A DNA stretch of 64,000 nt from Ancylobacter radicis (GTDB lineage Bacteria > Pseudomonadota > Alphaproteobacteria > Rhizobiales > Xanthobacteraceae): positions 124,001-188,000 of the forward strand of contig NZ_JAHCQH010000012.1 in NCBI RefSeq assembly GCF_018449475.1. Reading direction: 5' to 3'. Of the stretch, positions 53,233 through 61,986 are shown piece after piece. The translations under genes and the position numbers were made by a program. Within the stretch, counting starts at the first letter, position 1; the number at the start of each line of letters is the position of its first letter. Under the pieces are notes generated by a model. That model was not told the DNA's origin. It was given only the letters and a program-made list of their open reading frames with translations, and did no database searches.

Positions 53233-54569
53233 CCGCGTGCCTTTTCGCTCTCGCTCGCCGCCCACCAGGGCGCTGGATCGATCGAGTTCCCATCTTTACG
53301 GAACTCGACATAGAGAATGGGTTGGGCGGTTCCAAGGCCGACCGAGGACACAAGTTGCGGTCCTTGACCCATCACCGCCACCGGTTCGCCAGAAAGGACG
53401 AACTGTCCCAAGCCTACCGTTATCTTATCCATTCCCGCCAAAAGAATATGGTATCCGCCGCCGGCATTGATGATCAAGAGTTGGCCATAGGAGCGGAAAG
53501 GCCCAGCATAGACCACCCAGCCATCGGCCGGAGCCGATACCTGGGCCTCGGTGCGGGTGCCGAAGGACACGCCCTTCTCCTGCCCGCCATAGCCATCCTC
53601 GGCGCCGAATGCCTTCAGCAGCGCCCCGCCCGCCGGCAGCGGCAGCAGGCCCTTTGCCTCGTCGAACGGGATGCCCGGCGACAGGCGCGCCGGGTTCTGC
53701 AACGCCGCCAGCTTGGCCGCGGGGCCTTGATCCGCCTCGCCTGGCGAGGCCTTGGCGGCCTCCGCCGCCTTGCGTGCGGCGGTCACTTCCTTCTCCACGC
53801 GCTCGACCAGCTCGCGCACATTGCCGGCCTCGGCCGCAAGCGCGGCGGCCCGCTGCTGCTCCGAGAGCAAGGCGGCCTCGCCCGCCTCCAGCGATTTCTG
53901 CCGCTCGTCGATCAGGGCGGCGGTGCGCCGCCGCTCCTCCGCCAACGAGCCTTTCAATTCTGCGAGAGCGTCCCGCTCGCGGGCGGTTTCCTGGCGCACG
54001 CGCTCCTGCGCCGCCAGTTCGCTCGCCAGCAATTCGGTCTCCGCCTTCAATTCCGGCAGCACCGCGCCGAGCAGGATGGCCGAGCGCACGGACTGCAGCG
54101 CGTCGTCGGGGCGCACCAGCAGCGCGGGCGGCGGGTGCTGGCCGAGCCGGGCGAGACCGCCGAGCACCTCGGCCAGCGTGTCGCGGCGGGCATCCAGTGA
54201 ATCGCGGATGTCGGCCGCCTCACGACCCAGCTGGATGAGCCGCTGCTCGCTCGCATCGAGCGAAGCTTCGACCTCGCGCACCTTGATCACGGTGTCGAGC
54301 AGGGCCGAATTGAGCTTGGCACGGTCGCCCTTGATCGCGGCGATCTCGCCGGCGAGGCGTTCCTGCTCGGCGGCGCTGCCCTCCATATCGGTGTCGAGCT
54401 GCTGCATCCGCTGGCGCGGATCGGCCGCCGTGCTGTCGGACGACTGGGGCAGGACCTGCGGCGGCAGCGCCACCGACAAGGCGGCGGCCAGCAGCCAGCC
54501 GCGCGCCACCCGCCCGGACCAGAAGGGTGCGGCAGGGGGCGGAGAGACGATTCGGCGGCGCTCGGGCAT
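53229..54569 (-). CDS. murein hydrolase activator EnvC family protein (LytM-like M23 domain, coiled coil)
   Basis: 446 residues. A hydrophobic signal (WLLAAALSVALPPQVLPQS) precedes a long coiled coil (about residues 50-290; LAGEIAAIKGDRAKLNSALLDTVIKVREVEASL and later ELLASELAAQERVRQETARERDALAELKG). The C-terminal M23/LytM domain has FGAEDGYGGQEKGVSFGTRTEAQVSAPADGWVVYAG, GYHILLAGM, and ILYVEFRKDG. The zinc ligands HxxxD and HxH of active LytM enzymes are not evident, so it is an activator, like E. coli EnvC, working with FtsEX, which is encoded 30 kb away (22725-24369). Overlaps ctpA by four bases. Confidence 0.9.
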   Translation of the reverse strand: MPERRRIVSPPPAAPFWSGRVARGWLLAAALSVALPPQVLPQSSDSTAADPRQRMQQLDTDMEGSAAEQERLAGEIAAIKGDRAKLNSALLDTVIKVREVEASLDASEQRLIQLGREAADIRDSLDARRDTLAEVLGGLARLGQHPPPALLVRPDDALQSVRSAILLGAVLPELKAETELLASELAAQERVRQETARERDALAELKGSLAEERRRTAALIDERQKSLEAGEAALLSEQQRAAALAAEAGNVRELVERVEKEVTAARKAAEAAKASPGEADQGPAAKLAALQNPARLSPGIPFDEAKGLLPLPAGGALLKAFGAEDGYGGQEKGVSFGTRTEAQVSAPADGWVVYAGPFRSYGQLLIINAGGGYHILLAGMDKITVGLGQFVLSGEPVAVMGQGPQLVSSVGLGTAQPILYVEFRKDGNSIDPAPWWAASESEKARG

Positions 54570-54625
54570 CGGGTGAGGGAACGTGCGCGTGGTTAAGGTG
54601 GCGTTACCGTCCGCGCCTCTCCCGC

Positions 54626-55108
54626 TCAGGCCTTGTGATAGGGATGGCCGGCGAGGATGGTGGTGGCGCGGTAGAGCTGTTCGGCCATCATGACGCGAAC
54701 AAGCTGATGTGGAAACGTCGCACGTCCGAAAGCGATGAGCCGATCGGCCCGCCCCCGCGCCGCCTCGCTCAGGCCATCCGCCCCGCCAATGAGGAAGGAC
54801 AGCGCACGCACCCCGCGATCACGCAGCGCGGCGATGTCGGCGGCGAGCTGCTCACTGGACATCTCGACGCCACGTGGATCGAGGCCGAACACCGCCGTCT
54901 CGGTGGCAAGGCCGGCGAGGATGCCCGCCCCCTCCTCCGCCATGCGGTCTTCCGCGCGGCGGGCCGGGCTTTCAGCGATCTCCAGAACATCGGGTCCCGT
55001 CAGGCCGAGCGCGCGCCCGCCCTTCGAGGTCCGGTCGATATAGCGCGCGCAAAGCTCACGCTCGGGTCCGGCCTTGAGCCGGCCCACGGCAATGATCACC
55101 AACCGCAC
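54626..55108 (-). CDS. rlmH: 23S rRNA (pseudouridine1915-N3)-methyltransferase RlmH
   Basis: 160 residues from the GTG reading [16 protein letters not shown]; the longer frame overlaps rsfS and lacks any sense. RlmH blocks: [56 protein letters not shown] and [29 protein letters not shown]. It is the SPOUT enzyme that methylates pseudouridine 1915 in helix 69 of 23S rRNA. It lies 10 bp after rsfS and 56 bp before the EnvC-like gene, in the common nadD-rsfS-rlmH order. Confidence 0.93.
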   Translation of the reverse strand: MRLVIIAVGRLKAGPERELCARYIDRTSKGGRALGLTGPDVLEIAESPARRAEDRMAEEGAGILAGLATETAVFGLDPRGVEMSSEQLAADIAALRDRGVRALSFLIGGADGLSEAARGRADRLIAFGRATFPHQLVRVMMAEQLYRATTILAGHPYHKA

Positions 55109-55118
55109 GCGCGCGGGC

Positions 55119-55532
55119 TCAGTCGCGCGGCATCTGGCCTGCACCGCCCGGCAGGGCGGCCGACCACATCTTCTCGATGTTGTAGAAGCCGCGTACTTCC
55201 GGCTGGAAGACATGGACGATGATATCGCTCGCGTCGATCAGCACCCAGTCGCAGGTCGGCATGCCTTCGATGCGGACACCCTTGACGCCGCGCTCCTTGA
55301 GCGCCTCGACAAGATGTTCCGCGATCGCGCCGACATGGCGCTGCGAACGGCCGGAGGCCACCACCATGTAATCGGCGATGGTCGTCTTGCCGCGCAATTC
55401 GATCGAAACGATATCCTCGGCCTTGTCGTCTTCAAGACGGGCCAAGGCAAGGGCCAGTATCTCCTCGGCGTCGAAACGCGCGTCGGAGACAGGTGCAGTC
55501 GCCGGGCTGGAGGCGGCTGCTGAGAGCGCCAT
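55119..55532 (-). CDS. rsfS: ribosome silencing factor RsfS
   Basis: 137 residues from the ATG reading [10 protein letters not shown]; the open frame goes on to 55577, and an ATG at 55562 (MTRGSG) is an alternative. The DUF143/RsfS domain follows: [59 protein letters not shown], then [37 protein letters not shown]. It binds L14 on the large subunit and blocks joining with 30S, slowing translation in starvation. rlmH is 10 bp downstream. Confidence 0.9.
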   Translation of the reverse strand: MALSAAASSPATAPVSDARFDAEEILALALARLEDDKAEDIVSIELRGKTTIADYMVVASGRSQRHVGAIAEHLVEALKERGVKGVRIEGMPTCDWVLIDASDIIVHVFQPEVRGFYNIEKMWSAALPGGAGQMPRD

Positions 55533-55669
55533 GATGGACAGGGGTCCGGATCCTCTCGTCATTTCGGCAACGAACACGACGCGGACTTCCGCGCCGTTAA
55601 TGCCGCCTTAAGATAAGGCATAAAGCGGTCAATTTTCAACCGCCGCGATATTGGTGCCCCGTTTTCCCC

Positions 55670-56257
55670 TCAGGAGACGCCGCGCTGGCGCAGCAAGGTG
55701 GAGGAAAGCGGCGACTTCAGACCGTGCAGGAATACCCAGGACGGCGCCGGCCGATCGGCCAGGGAACCGGCATCCGCCTCGTCGATCCGCCAGCGGCCCA
55801 GCGCAATAGCGGCCGGCGTGGCGGTGGCGTTGAGCGAGCAGCCCGCCCGGTCGATGACGGCGATCGGCAGCAGCGCGGCAAGATCCTTCCAACGCTGCCA
55901 GCGATGGAAGGAAGCGAGGTTGTCCGCCCCCATCAGCCAGACAAAATGGACCTGTGGATAGCGCCGCACCAGCGTCGCCACGGTGTCATAGGTGAAGCGC
56001 GTGCCGAGCCCCGCCTCCAGCCCGGTGGGCACCAGCGCGGGATGGCGCGCCATCGCCAGCGCCCGGTCGAGCCGCGCGGCGAGCGGCGGCAGGGCGTGAT
56101 TGTCCTTGAGCGGGTTGCCGGGCGTGACCAGCCACCAGACGCGATCAAGCCGCAGGCGCTTCAGCGCCAGCAGGCTCACCGCGCGATGGGCGGCATGGGG
56201 CGGGTTGAAGCTCCCGCCATAGAGGCCGACCCGCAGGCCGGGCGCGAGCGGGGGAAT
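55670..56257 (-). CDS. nadD: nicotinate-nucleotide adenylyltransferase, 5-prime end disrupted or non-canonical start
   Basis: The nucleotidyltransferase start [28 protein letters not shown] is present, with the (H/T)xGH-type [11 protein letters not shown] site, then [47 protein letters not shown] (SxTxxR-like region) and a C-terminal half. It makes deamido-NAD from nicotinate mononucleotide and ATP, an essential step. The frame has no ATG, GTG or TTG between its upstream stop (56336-56338) and GTG 56179, which lies after the active site. The interval given uses an ATT at 56257. One extra base in the G5 tract 56250-56254 would join it to an ATG at 56295 ([14 protein letters not shown] then PPLAPG). 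So either the sequence has a homopolymer error or the gene is frameshifted or uses a rare start. Confidence 0.8.
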   Translation of the reverse strand: MPPLAPGLRVGLYGGSFNPPHAAHRAVSLLALKRLRLDRVWWLVTPGNPLKDNHALPPLAARLDRALAMARHPALVPTGLEAGLGTRFTYDTVATLVRRYPQVHFVWLMGADNLASFHRWQRWKDLAALLPIAVIDRAGCSLNATATPAAIALGRWRIDEADAGSLADRPAPSWVFLHGLKSPLSSTLLRQRGVS

Positions 56258-56357
56258 GCGCCGGTCGGCCGCGCCGCGCGCATCGTGCCGGACATCCCGG
56301 GTTGCTGGCTCCGTGCCGATAGCACCGCCCTCCGCTCAGCGGCGGGCGGTGGCTGGA

Positions 56358-59300
56358 TCAGCCGCCATTCTTCTCCGCCTCCATGCGCTCCTTCAGCGCA
56401 AGAAGCTTGGCGAAGGGCGAATCGGGATCGACCGGCTTGTCGCGACGCGGCTCGTGACGCGTATCCGGGCGGGCATCGGAACGGGTGTCCTGACGCGGAC
56501 CCGAGCTGAACCGCTCGCCCTGCGGACGGGCGGACCGATTGCCCTCGCGCCGGTCGTCGCGACGGCCCTCCTTGCGGGGGCCCTCGCTGCGCGGGGCCTC
56601 GTCGCGGCGCGGCGGACGCGCGGGACGCTCGCCCTCCCCGCCCTCGGGACGGCGATCATGGCCCTCGGTGCGGCGCTCGTCGCGGAACGGACGGCGCCCG
56701 CGCTCACCCTCGGGACGCGGCTCGCGGGCCGGGGTCTCTCCGGCCGGCGCGGCACCGGCCTGACCTTCCGCACGCGGGGCGGAGCGACCCTGCCCGCCCT
56801 TGCGATGGGCCGGACGGTTCTGCCCGGGCGGACGGCCCGGACGCCAGATCTCGATCATTGCCGGCTCGACCGGCTCCGCGGCAGCCGCCACGGGCGCGTC
56901 GGCAGGCGCGGCTTCGGATACGTCGACGACGCTTTCCAGCGCGGGCTCGACCGTCTGGTCGAAGACCGGATCGGTGAAGACCTCCCCGCTCACCGCGGCA
57001 ACGGCCTCAGCCGAGGGCGGCTCGACCGGGGGCGCATCGGTCGCGGCCTTTTGCTCGGCCAGCTGTTCGGCAACCGCCTCGGGCTCCAGCGCCGGCTCGA
57101 CCGTATGATCGAAGGCGACATCGCTGCCCAGCGGCAGTTCCGGCGCGGCGACGGGGTCGGACGTCGCGGCATCGGCCGGCACGTCGGCCGGCGATTCGGC
57201 GGCAGGCACTTCGGCGGGAGTCGCTTCGGCAGCCGGCACGACGGCAGGCGCGTCCACCTCGACCGGGGCCGGGCGGCGCTCCATGCGGTAGCCGAGCGAG
57301 CGCAGGATGGAGGCGAAATCCTCGCCCGCGCAGCCGGCCAGCGAGGTCATGGCGACGGTGGCCAGGAAGCCGGAACCATCATAGGCGCCGGCCGGCTTCT
57401 CGCCGGACACGCCGGGCCGCCAGGCGAGCGCCGGACGGATCAGATCGGCGAGGCGTTCGAGAATATCGACGCGCACCGCCCGCTCGCCGGCCACGCGGAA
57501 GCCGACGGCGCGATAGAGGCCCTTCTGGATCTCCGGGTCGACCGGGATCGAGGTGCGGCCCGAAGCGGCGAGGTGCGGGAGCTCGTCGAGCCCCTTCTGC
57601 TGCAGGCCACCATGCTTGAGCGCCCAGAGCTGGGCGGCCAGCGCGCGCGGCGCGGGCTTCAGCAGGGCGGGCAGGTAGATGTGATGGGCGCCGAAGCGCA
57701 CGCCATGGCCACGCAGCACTGCGCGGGCCTCCTGCGCGAGGCTCTTCATTTCCTCGGCGACCTTGTGGCGCTCCAGCACGCCGAGCGACTCGACGAGCTG
57801 GAAGGCGATGCCACGGCCGATGCCGGTGATGTCCTCGGCCTTGCCAAGCGCCAGCAGCGGGCCGAGCAGCTTCTCGATATGCGACTTGAGCCACAAATCG
57901 AGGCGCGCCTGCACCGCGTCGCGCGCGGGGCCGGTCAGATGCTCATCGGCAATGATTTTGAGGCGCGGGGTCAGCACCTCCTCGCCGGGGATCAGCTTGG
58001 CAACCGGATCGCCGATCCAGCGCAGCGTGCCATCGGCGGAGAGCACGAAGGCATCGTCCGCCGCTTCCGCGAGCTTGGCGGCGCGCGCCTCGATCTCGCC
58101 GGACAGCGCCTTCTGGGCGGTCGCGCGCAGGGCTTTCGCCTCGGGCCCGCCGGCCGACGCATCGGCAGCGAACTGGAAGCCGAGCAGATGGCCGATCACG
58201 TGGCCTTCCACAATGACGTCGCCGGTCTTGGTGATTTCAGTTTCGAGCATCGCATTCTCTCGCAGGCGCCGCATCAGCACGCTGGTCCGTCGATCCACGA
58301 AACGGTGGGCCAACCGTTCGTGAAGCGCATCGGAAAGCCTATCTTCCACACGCCGTGTGACACCCCGCCAATGGTCCGGGTCGTCGAGCCAGTCCGGCCG
58401 GTTTGCTGCGAAGGTCCAGGTACGAACCTGCGCAATGCGCCCCGACAGCGTGTCTATGTCACCTTCCGTCCGGTCCGCCAAGGCCACTTGTTTCGCGAAC
58501 CAGTCCGTCGAGATGCGTCCGAGGCGCATCAGATCGTCATAGACGGTCGAGACGAGGTCGGAATGGGAGGCCGGAGATACCTTCCGGTAGTCCGGCAACT
58601 GGCAGGCCTCCCACAGCCGTTCGACCGCGTTCGCGCCCTGCGCGTGGCGGCGAATGGCGGGATCGCGCGCCATCGCCTCGAGCACCAGCACATCCTCGGC
58701 GGTCGGCGCGCGGGTCAGCCCCTCCTCGCGCGGCACGACGCTCAGCGAGCGGTGCAAAGCCTCGATGGAGCTGAAATCGAGCGCGCTGTTGCGCCATTGC
58801 AAAACGCGGTGCGGCTCGAAGGCATGGGCCTCCAACCGCTCCACCAGTTCGGCATCGAACGGCTCGCAGCGGCCGGTGGTGCCGAAGGTGCCGTCGCGCT
58901 GGGCGCGCCCGGCGCGGCCGGCGATCTGGGCGATCTCGCCGGGATTGAGCCGGCGGAACTGCCAGCCGTCATATTTCACATTGCCGGCGAAGGCGACGTG
59001 ATCGACATCGAGGTTGAGCCCCATGCCGATCGCGTCGGTGGCGACGAGATAATCGACATCGCCATTCTGGTAGAGCTCGACCTGCGCGTTGCGGGTGCGC
59101 GGGGACAGCGCACCGAGCACCACCGCCGCCCCGCCGCGCTGGCGGCGGATCAGCTCGGCGATGGCGTAGACCTCATCCGCCGAGAAGGCGACGATGGCCG
59201 AGCGGCGCGGCAGGCGGGTGATCTTCTTCTCGCCGGCAAAGGTGAGCTGCGAGAGGCGCGGGCGCACCAGTATGCTCACGCCCGGCAGCAGCTTCTCGAC

Positions 59301-59759
59301 CAGCGGGCGCATGGTGGCGGCGCCGAGCAGCAGCGTCTCCTCCCGGCCGCGCCGGTTCAGCATCCGGTCGGTGAAAATGTGGCCGCGATCGAGATCGGCG
59401 GAGATCTGAATCTCGTCCAGCGCCACGAAGGCGACGTCGAGATCGCGCGGCATGGCCTCGACGGTGGAGACCCAGTAGCGCGGATTGGCCGGCTTGATGC
59501 GCTCCTCGCCGGTGATCAGCGCGACCTGGCTTTCACCCGCGCGCTCGACGAGGCGCTGATAGACCTCGCGGGCCAGCAGGCGCAGCGGCAGACCGATCAG
59601 GCCGGAGGAATGGCCCAGCATGCGGTCGATGGCGAGGCTGGTCTTGCCCGTATTGGTCGGGCCGAGCACGGCGGTGACGCCCCGCGCACGCAGCGAGGGC
59701 GCAAGTGCCTGGGTGCGGGAGGCGACGTAACCCGGCGGGGCGGCGATATTCATTGGCAT
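56358..59759 (-). CDS. Suv3/MgpS-like RNA helicase with long disordered tail
   Basis: 1133 residues from the ATG at 59759; the next ATG two codons in is equally possible. The helicase core starts GVTAVLGPTNTGKTSLAIDRMLG (Walker A), FVALDEIQIS (DEIQ, motif II), LLGAATM, and DYLVATDAIGMGLNLDVDHVAF with IAQIAGRAGRAQRDG (motif VI). This is the Suv3-type DExH family found in mitochondria and alphaproteobacteria. After about residue 840 the sequence turns into an Ala/Pro/Glu-rich stretch with a repeated DHTVEPALE / DQTVEPALE motif, then an Arg/Gly-rich RNA-binding-like tail (about 1020-1120), ending FAKLLALKERMEAEKNGG. It probably unwinds RNA; partner unknown. Confidence 0.88.
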   Translation of the reverse strand: MPMNIAAPPGYVASRTQALAPSLRARGVTAVLGPTNTGKTSLAIDRMLGHSSGLIGLPLRLLAREVYQRLVERAGESQVALITGEERIKPANPRYWVSTVEAMPRDLDVAFVALDEIQISADLDRGHIFTDRMLNRRGREETLLLGAATMRPLVEKLLPGVSILVRPRLSQLTFAGEKKITRLPRRSAIVAFSADEVYAIAELIRRQRGGAAVVLGALSPRTRNAQVELYQNGDVDYLVATDAIGMGLNLDVDHVAFAGNVKYDGWQFRRLNPGEIAQIAGRAGRAQRDGTFGTTGRCEPFDAELVERLEAHAFEPHRVLQWRNSALDFSSIEALHRSLSVVPREEGLTRAPTAEDVLVLEAMARDPAIRRHAQGANAVERLWEACQLPDYRKVSPASHSDLVSTVYDDLMRLGRISTDWFAKQVALADRTEGDIDTLSGRIAQVRTWTFAANRPDWLDDPDHWRGVTRRVEDRLSDALHERLAHRFVDRRTSVLMRRLRENAMLETEITKTGDVIVEGHVIGHLLGFQFAADASAGGPEAKALRATAQKALSGEIEARAAKLAEAADDAFVLSADGTLRWIGDPVAKLIPGEEVLTPRLKIIADEHLTGPARDAVQARLDLWLKSHIEKLLGPLLALGKAEDITGIGRGIAFQLVESLGVLERHKVAEEMKSLAQEARAVLRGHGVRFGAHHIYLPALLKPAPRALAAQLWALKHGGLQQKGLDELPHLAASGRTSIPVDPEIQKGLYRAVGFRVAGERAVRVDILERLADLIRPALAWRPGVSGEKPAGAYDGSGFLATVAMTSLAGCAGEDFASILRSLGYRMERRPAPVEVDAPAVVPAAEATPAEVPAAESPADVPADAATSDPVAAPELPLGSDVAFDHTVEPALEPEAVAEQLAEQKAATDAPPVEPPSAEAVAAVSGEVFTDPVFDQTVEPALESVVDVSEAAPADAPVAAAAEPVEPAMIEIWRPGRPPGQNRPAHRKGGQGRSAPRAEGQAGAAPAGETPAREPRPEGERGRRPFRDERRTEGHDRRPEGGEGERPARPPRRDEAPRSEGPRKEGRRDDRREGNRSARPQGERFSSGPRQDTRSDARPDTRHEPRRDKPVDPDSPFAKLLALKERMEAEKNGG

Positions 59760-59917
59760 TTCTGTCCGTCGAGCCGGCAAGTCGGACCTTGTAGCACAAG
59801 GCTCCGGCCAAGCGCGACCGACCTTGCGTCGCGGAAATCACAATGGCGAGGGGCGGGCGAGCGGCGACGATGAGCCGGTCAATCGCGCGGATCAGCCGAT
59901 CTGCCGATGCATCCCGC

Positions 59918-60760
59918 TCACGGCACCTGCGCCCGCGTCGGCTTGGCGCCCTTGTCGACCATGGGCTCGCTGACGAAGCTCTCGGCCTCGATCTGCGCGA
60001 CGCCGAGCGCCGTGTTCACCGCCGCGCGGAACGGCACCAGCATGCGGGTGCCGGCGATCGGCGCTAGCCAGACGAACATTTCCTTGTTGTTCATCATGTA
60101 TTTGACGCCGCTCCGACTGGGCCGGTGACCGGCCACCGGGCGATAGGCGATGCGGCAGACCACGGTCGGACCGGAATAACCCTTGTCCGCCGCCACATTC
60201 TCCATCCGCTCGAAGGAGAGCTGGAGATCATAGCGTTGGCGCCCGTCGAAGATGGACAGCACGCGCTCGCATGCCTTGGCCGACAGCGGCTCCTCGCCGC
60301 CCGGCACCAGGATGAGCGCCGCCGACATCGGATCGAGAATGTTCTTCTTGTCCTTCTCCGTCACCGGCACGCGGTCAGGCGCGTTGGAGACCGGCGGCTC
60401 GACCCGCATTTCGGTAACGGTGTCGTTGCTCATGACGAGGCGGATACCTTCCGCCTTGCGTTCGGTCTCCGCCTCCATGGCGAATGCCTTCGGCTGAAGC
60501 GCCCCGCGGGAAATCGCGCCGCGCGCGCCAGCCGTGCCCTTGCCGGCGGAAACAGCCTGCGCCACGCCGGTCAGGCGCGCGCTGCCCGAGGCCGTGTAGG
60601 AGCGGTCATCGATTTCCAGCAGCAGCGCGGCGCGGCCGAGTTCGAGGCCCGCCAGCGAAAGCGTGTAGCGCGCCTCAAGCCGCCCATCCGCGACAGCGGA
60701 GGTTGCCGCAACGCCGGAACCGGCGAGCGCAAGGAGCGCCGAGAGGCAATAGCGATGCAT
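59918..60760 (-). CDS. DUF3108 domain-containing periplasmic protein
   Basis: 280 residues. A signal peptide MHRYCLSALLALAGSGVAATSAVA ends at residue about 24. The mature part reads ARYTLSLAGLELGRAALLLEIDDRSYTASGSARLTGVAQ, then TEMRVEPPVSN, DPMSAALILVPGG, CERVLSIFDGRQRYDLQLSF, and VCRIAYRPVAGHRP. This is the DUF3108 lipocalin- or LolA-like beta fold seen in many gram-negative bacteria; role unknown, likely in the envelope. It is divergent from rpmB. Confidence 0.85.
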   Translation of the reverse strand: MHRYCLSALLALAGSGVAATSAVADGRLEARYTLSLAGLELGRAALLLEIDDRSYTASGSARLTGVAQAVSAGKGTAGARGAISRGALQPKAFAMEAETERKAEGIRLVMSNDTVTEMRVEPPVSNAPDRVPVTEKDKKNILDPMSAALILVPGGEEPLSAKACERVLSIFDGRQRYDLQLSFERMENVAADKGYSGPTVVCRIAYRPVAGHRPSRSGVKYMMNNKEMFVWLAPIAGTRMLVPFRAAVNTALGVAQIEAESFVSEPMVDKGAKPTRAQVP

Positions 60761-60901
60761 GAAGACGCTGATCCCGAACCACGCGGCGAATCATTTCCGA
60801 TTGCACCGAAACGTCATCTATCCCAGATTCCGATGGCGGCGGAACTGTGACTCCGCTCCTCACGAACGCGGCACGGGCCGGAGCAATGCGCGGCGGCGGC
60901 C

Positions 60902-60930
60902 TTGACGGGGCCGGGGGGCTTCCTTATAGG
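60902..60930 (+). promoter_or_regulatory. rpmB promoter
   Basis: -35 TTGACG (60902-60907), a 17-base spacer and -10 TATAGG (60925-60930). It gives a leader of about 90 bases before rpmB. Confidence 0.65.
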
Positions 60931-61024
60931 AGCGCACCTCTAATTCACCGATGCCGTATGCGGGATCGTCAGGCTGTTGTCATAAGCCTGCGGCGCAGCG
61001 GCTGCGAACTTAAGGAAGTCCACG

Positions 61025-61327
61025 ATGTCCCGTCGGTGCGAACTTACCGGGAAGGCGGTTCTGACCGGCAATCTCGTGAGCCACTCTAACCGCAAGACCC
61101 GTCGCCGGTTTCTGCCGAACCTGGTGAATGTCACGCTCACCAGCGACGTGCTGAAGCGGTCGGTGAAGCTGCGCGTGAGTGCCAACGCTCTCAAGACCGT
61201 CGATCACCGTGGCGGCCTCGACGCCTTCCTCGCGAAGGCCTCGATTGACGAGCTGTCGCCGAAGGCTGCCGATCTGAAGCGCGCCGTGGCCAAGGCCTCG
61301 GTCGCCGCCGCCGCCGCGGCCGCCTGA
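61025..61327 (+). CDS. rpmB: 50S ribosomal protein L28
   Basis: 100 residues, the alphaproteobacterial L28 length. [38 protein letters not shown] is the full family N-terminus, then [30 protein letters not shown]. The C-terminal end is Ala-rich. A GGAAG site lies seven bases upstream. It is a basic protein of the large ribosomal subunit. The transporter gene starts 5 bp after the stop, so the two share the promoter at 60902. Confidence 0.97.
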   Translation: MSRRCELTGKAVLTGNLVSHSNRKTRRRFLPNLVNVTLTSDVLKRSVKLRVSANALKTVDHRGGLDAFLAKASIDELSPKAADLKRAVAKASVAAAAAAA

Positions 61328-61332
61328 TTGCG

Positions 61333-61962
61333 ATGAAGATTGCCGGCACCGAGGTCTCGGGCGTAAGCCTCGCCATTCCCGTCGTCGCCATGATGGCGGT
61401 GGTGGCGGCCTCGAATGTGCTGGTCCAGCATCCGGTTGAGTATTTCGGCCTTGCCGAAGTGCTCACCTGGGGTGCCTTCACATACCCGCTGGCCTTTCTC
61501 GTCAACGACCTGACCAACCGCCGCTTCGGCCCTGCCGTGACGCGGCAGGTGGTCTATGCCGGTTTCGCGCTGGCGGTCGTTCTGTCGATCTGGCTGGCGA
61601 CGCCGCGCATCGCGCTGGCGTCCGGCTCGGCTTTCCTGGTCGGTCAGCTCCTCGACATCGGCGTGTTCAACCGCCTGCGCCGCCTGAGCTGGTGGCACGC
61701 CCCGCTGGCCGGCAGCCTGCTCGGCTCGGCGCTCGACACGGTGCTGTTCTTCTCGCTGGCCTTTGCCGGCGATGCCGACATGTCCTTCCCGGTGACCTAT
61801 GCCGCGACCGGCATCACCGTCCCGCTCTGGGTTGGCCTCGGCTTCTTCGATTTCCTGGTCAAGGTTGGCTGCGCGCTGCTGGCGCTCATCCCCTATGGCG
61901 CGCTGATGGGCTGGCTGAAGCCCTGGAACGGCGCGCCGGCCACCGGCCCGCTCGCCCGCTGA
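61333..61962 (+). CDS. queuosine precursor transporter (YhhQ/VUT family)
   Basis: 209 residues with five or six membrane segments: VSLAIPVVAMMAVVAASNVLV, EVLTWGAFTYPLAFLVNDLTNRRFG (a family signature), VVYAGFALAVVLSIWLA, SGSAFLVGQLLDIGVFNRLR, WWHAPLAGSLLGSALDTVLFFSLAFAG and VGLGFFDFLVKVGCALLALIPYG. YhhQ-type proteins import preQ0/preQ1 for queuosine in tRNA. No preQ1 riboswitch was seen, and it sits directly after rpmB, so it is likely expressed constitutively. Confidence 0.88.
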   Translation: MKIAGTEVSGVSLAIPVVAMMAVVAASNVLVQHPVEYFGLAEVLTWGAFTYPLAFLVNDLTNRRFGPAVTRQVVYAGFALAVVLSIWLATPRIALASGSAFLVGQLLDIGVFNRLRRLSWWHAPLAGSLLGSALDTVLFFSLAFAGDADMSFPVTYAATGITVPLWVGLGFFDFLVKVGCALLALIPYGALMGWLKPWNGAPATGPLAR

Positions 61963-61986
61963 GCCGCCGCACCGTCTCTCTCCATC

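Noticed and set aside
56256-59873. A 1205-residue plus-strand frame opposite the helicase
   Set aside because: Antisense shadow; Arg/Gly-rich, no motifs, covers the 5-prime part of nadD as well.
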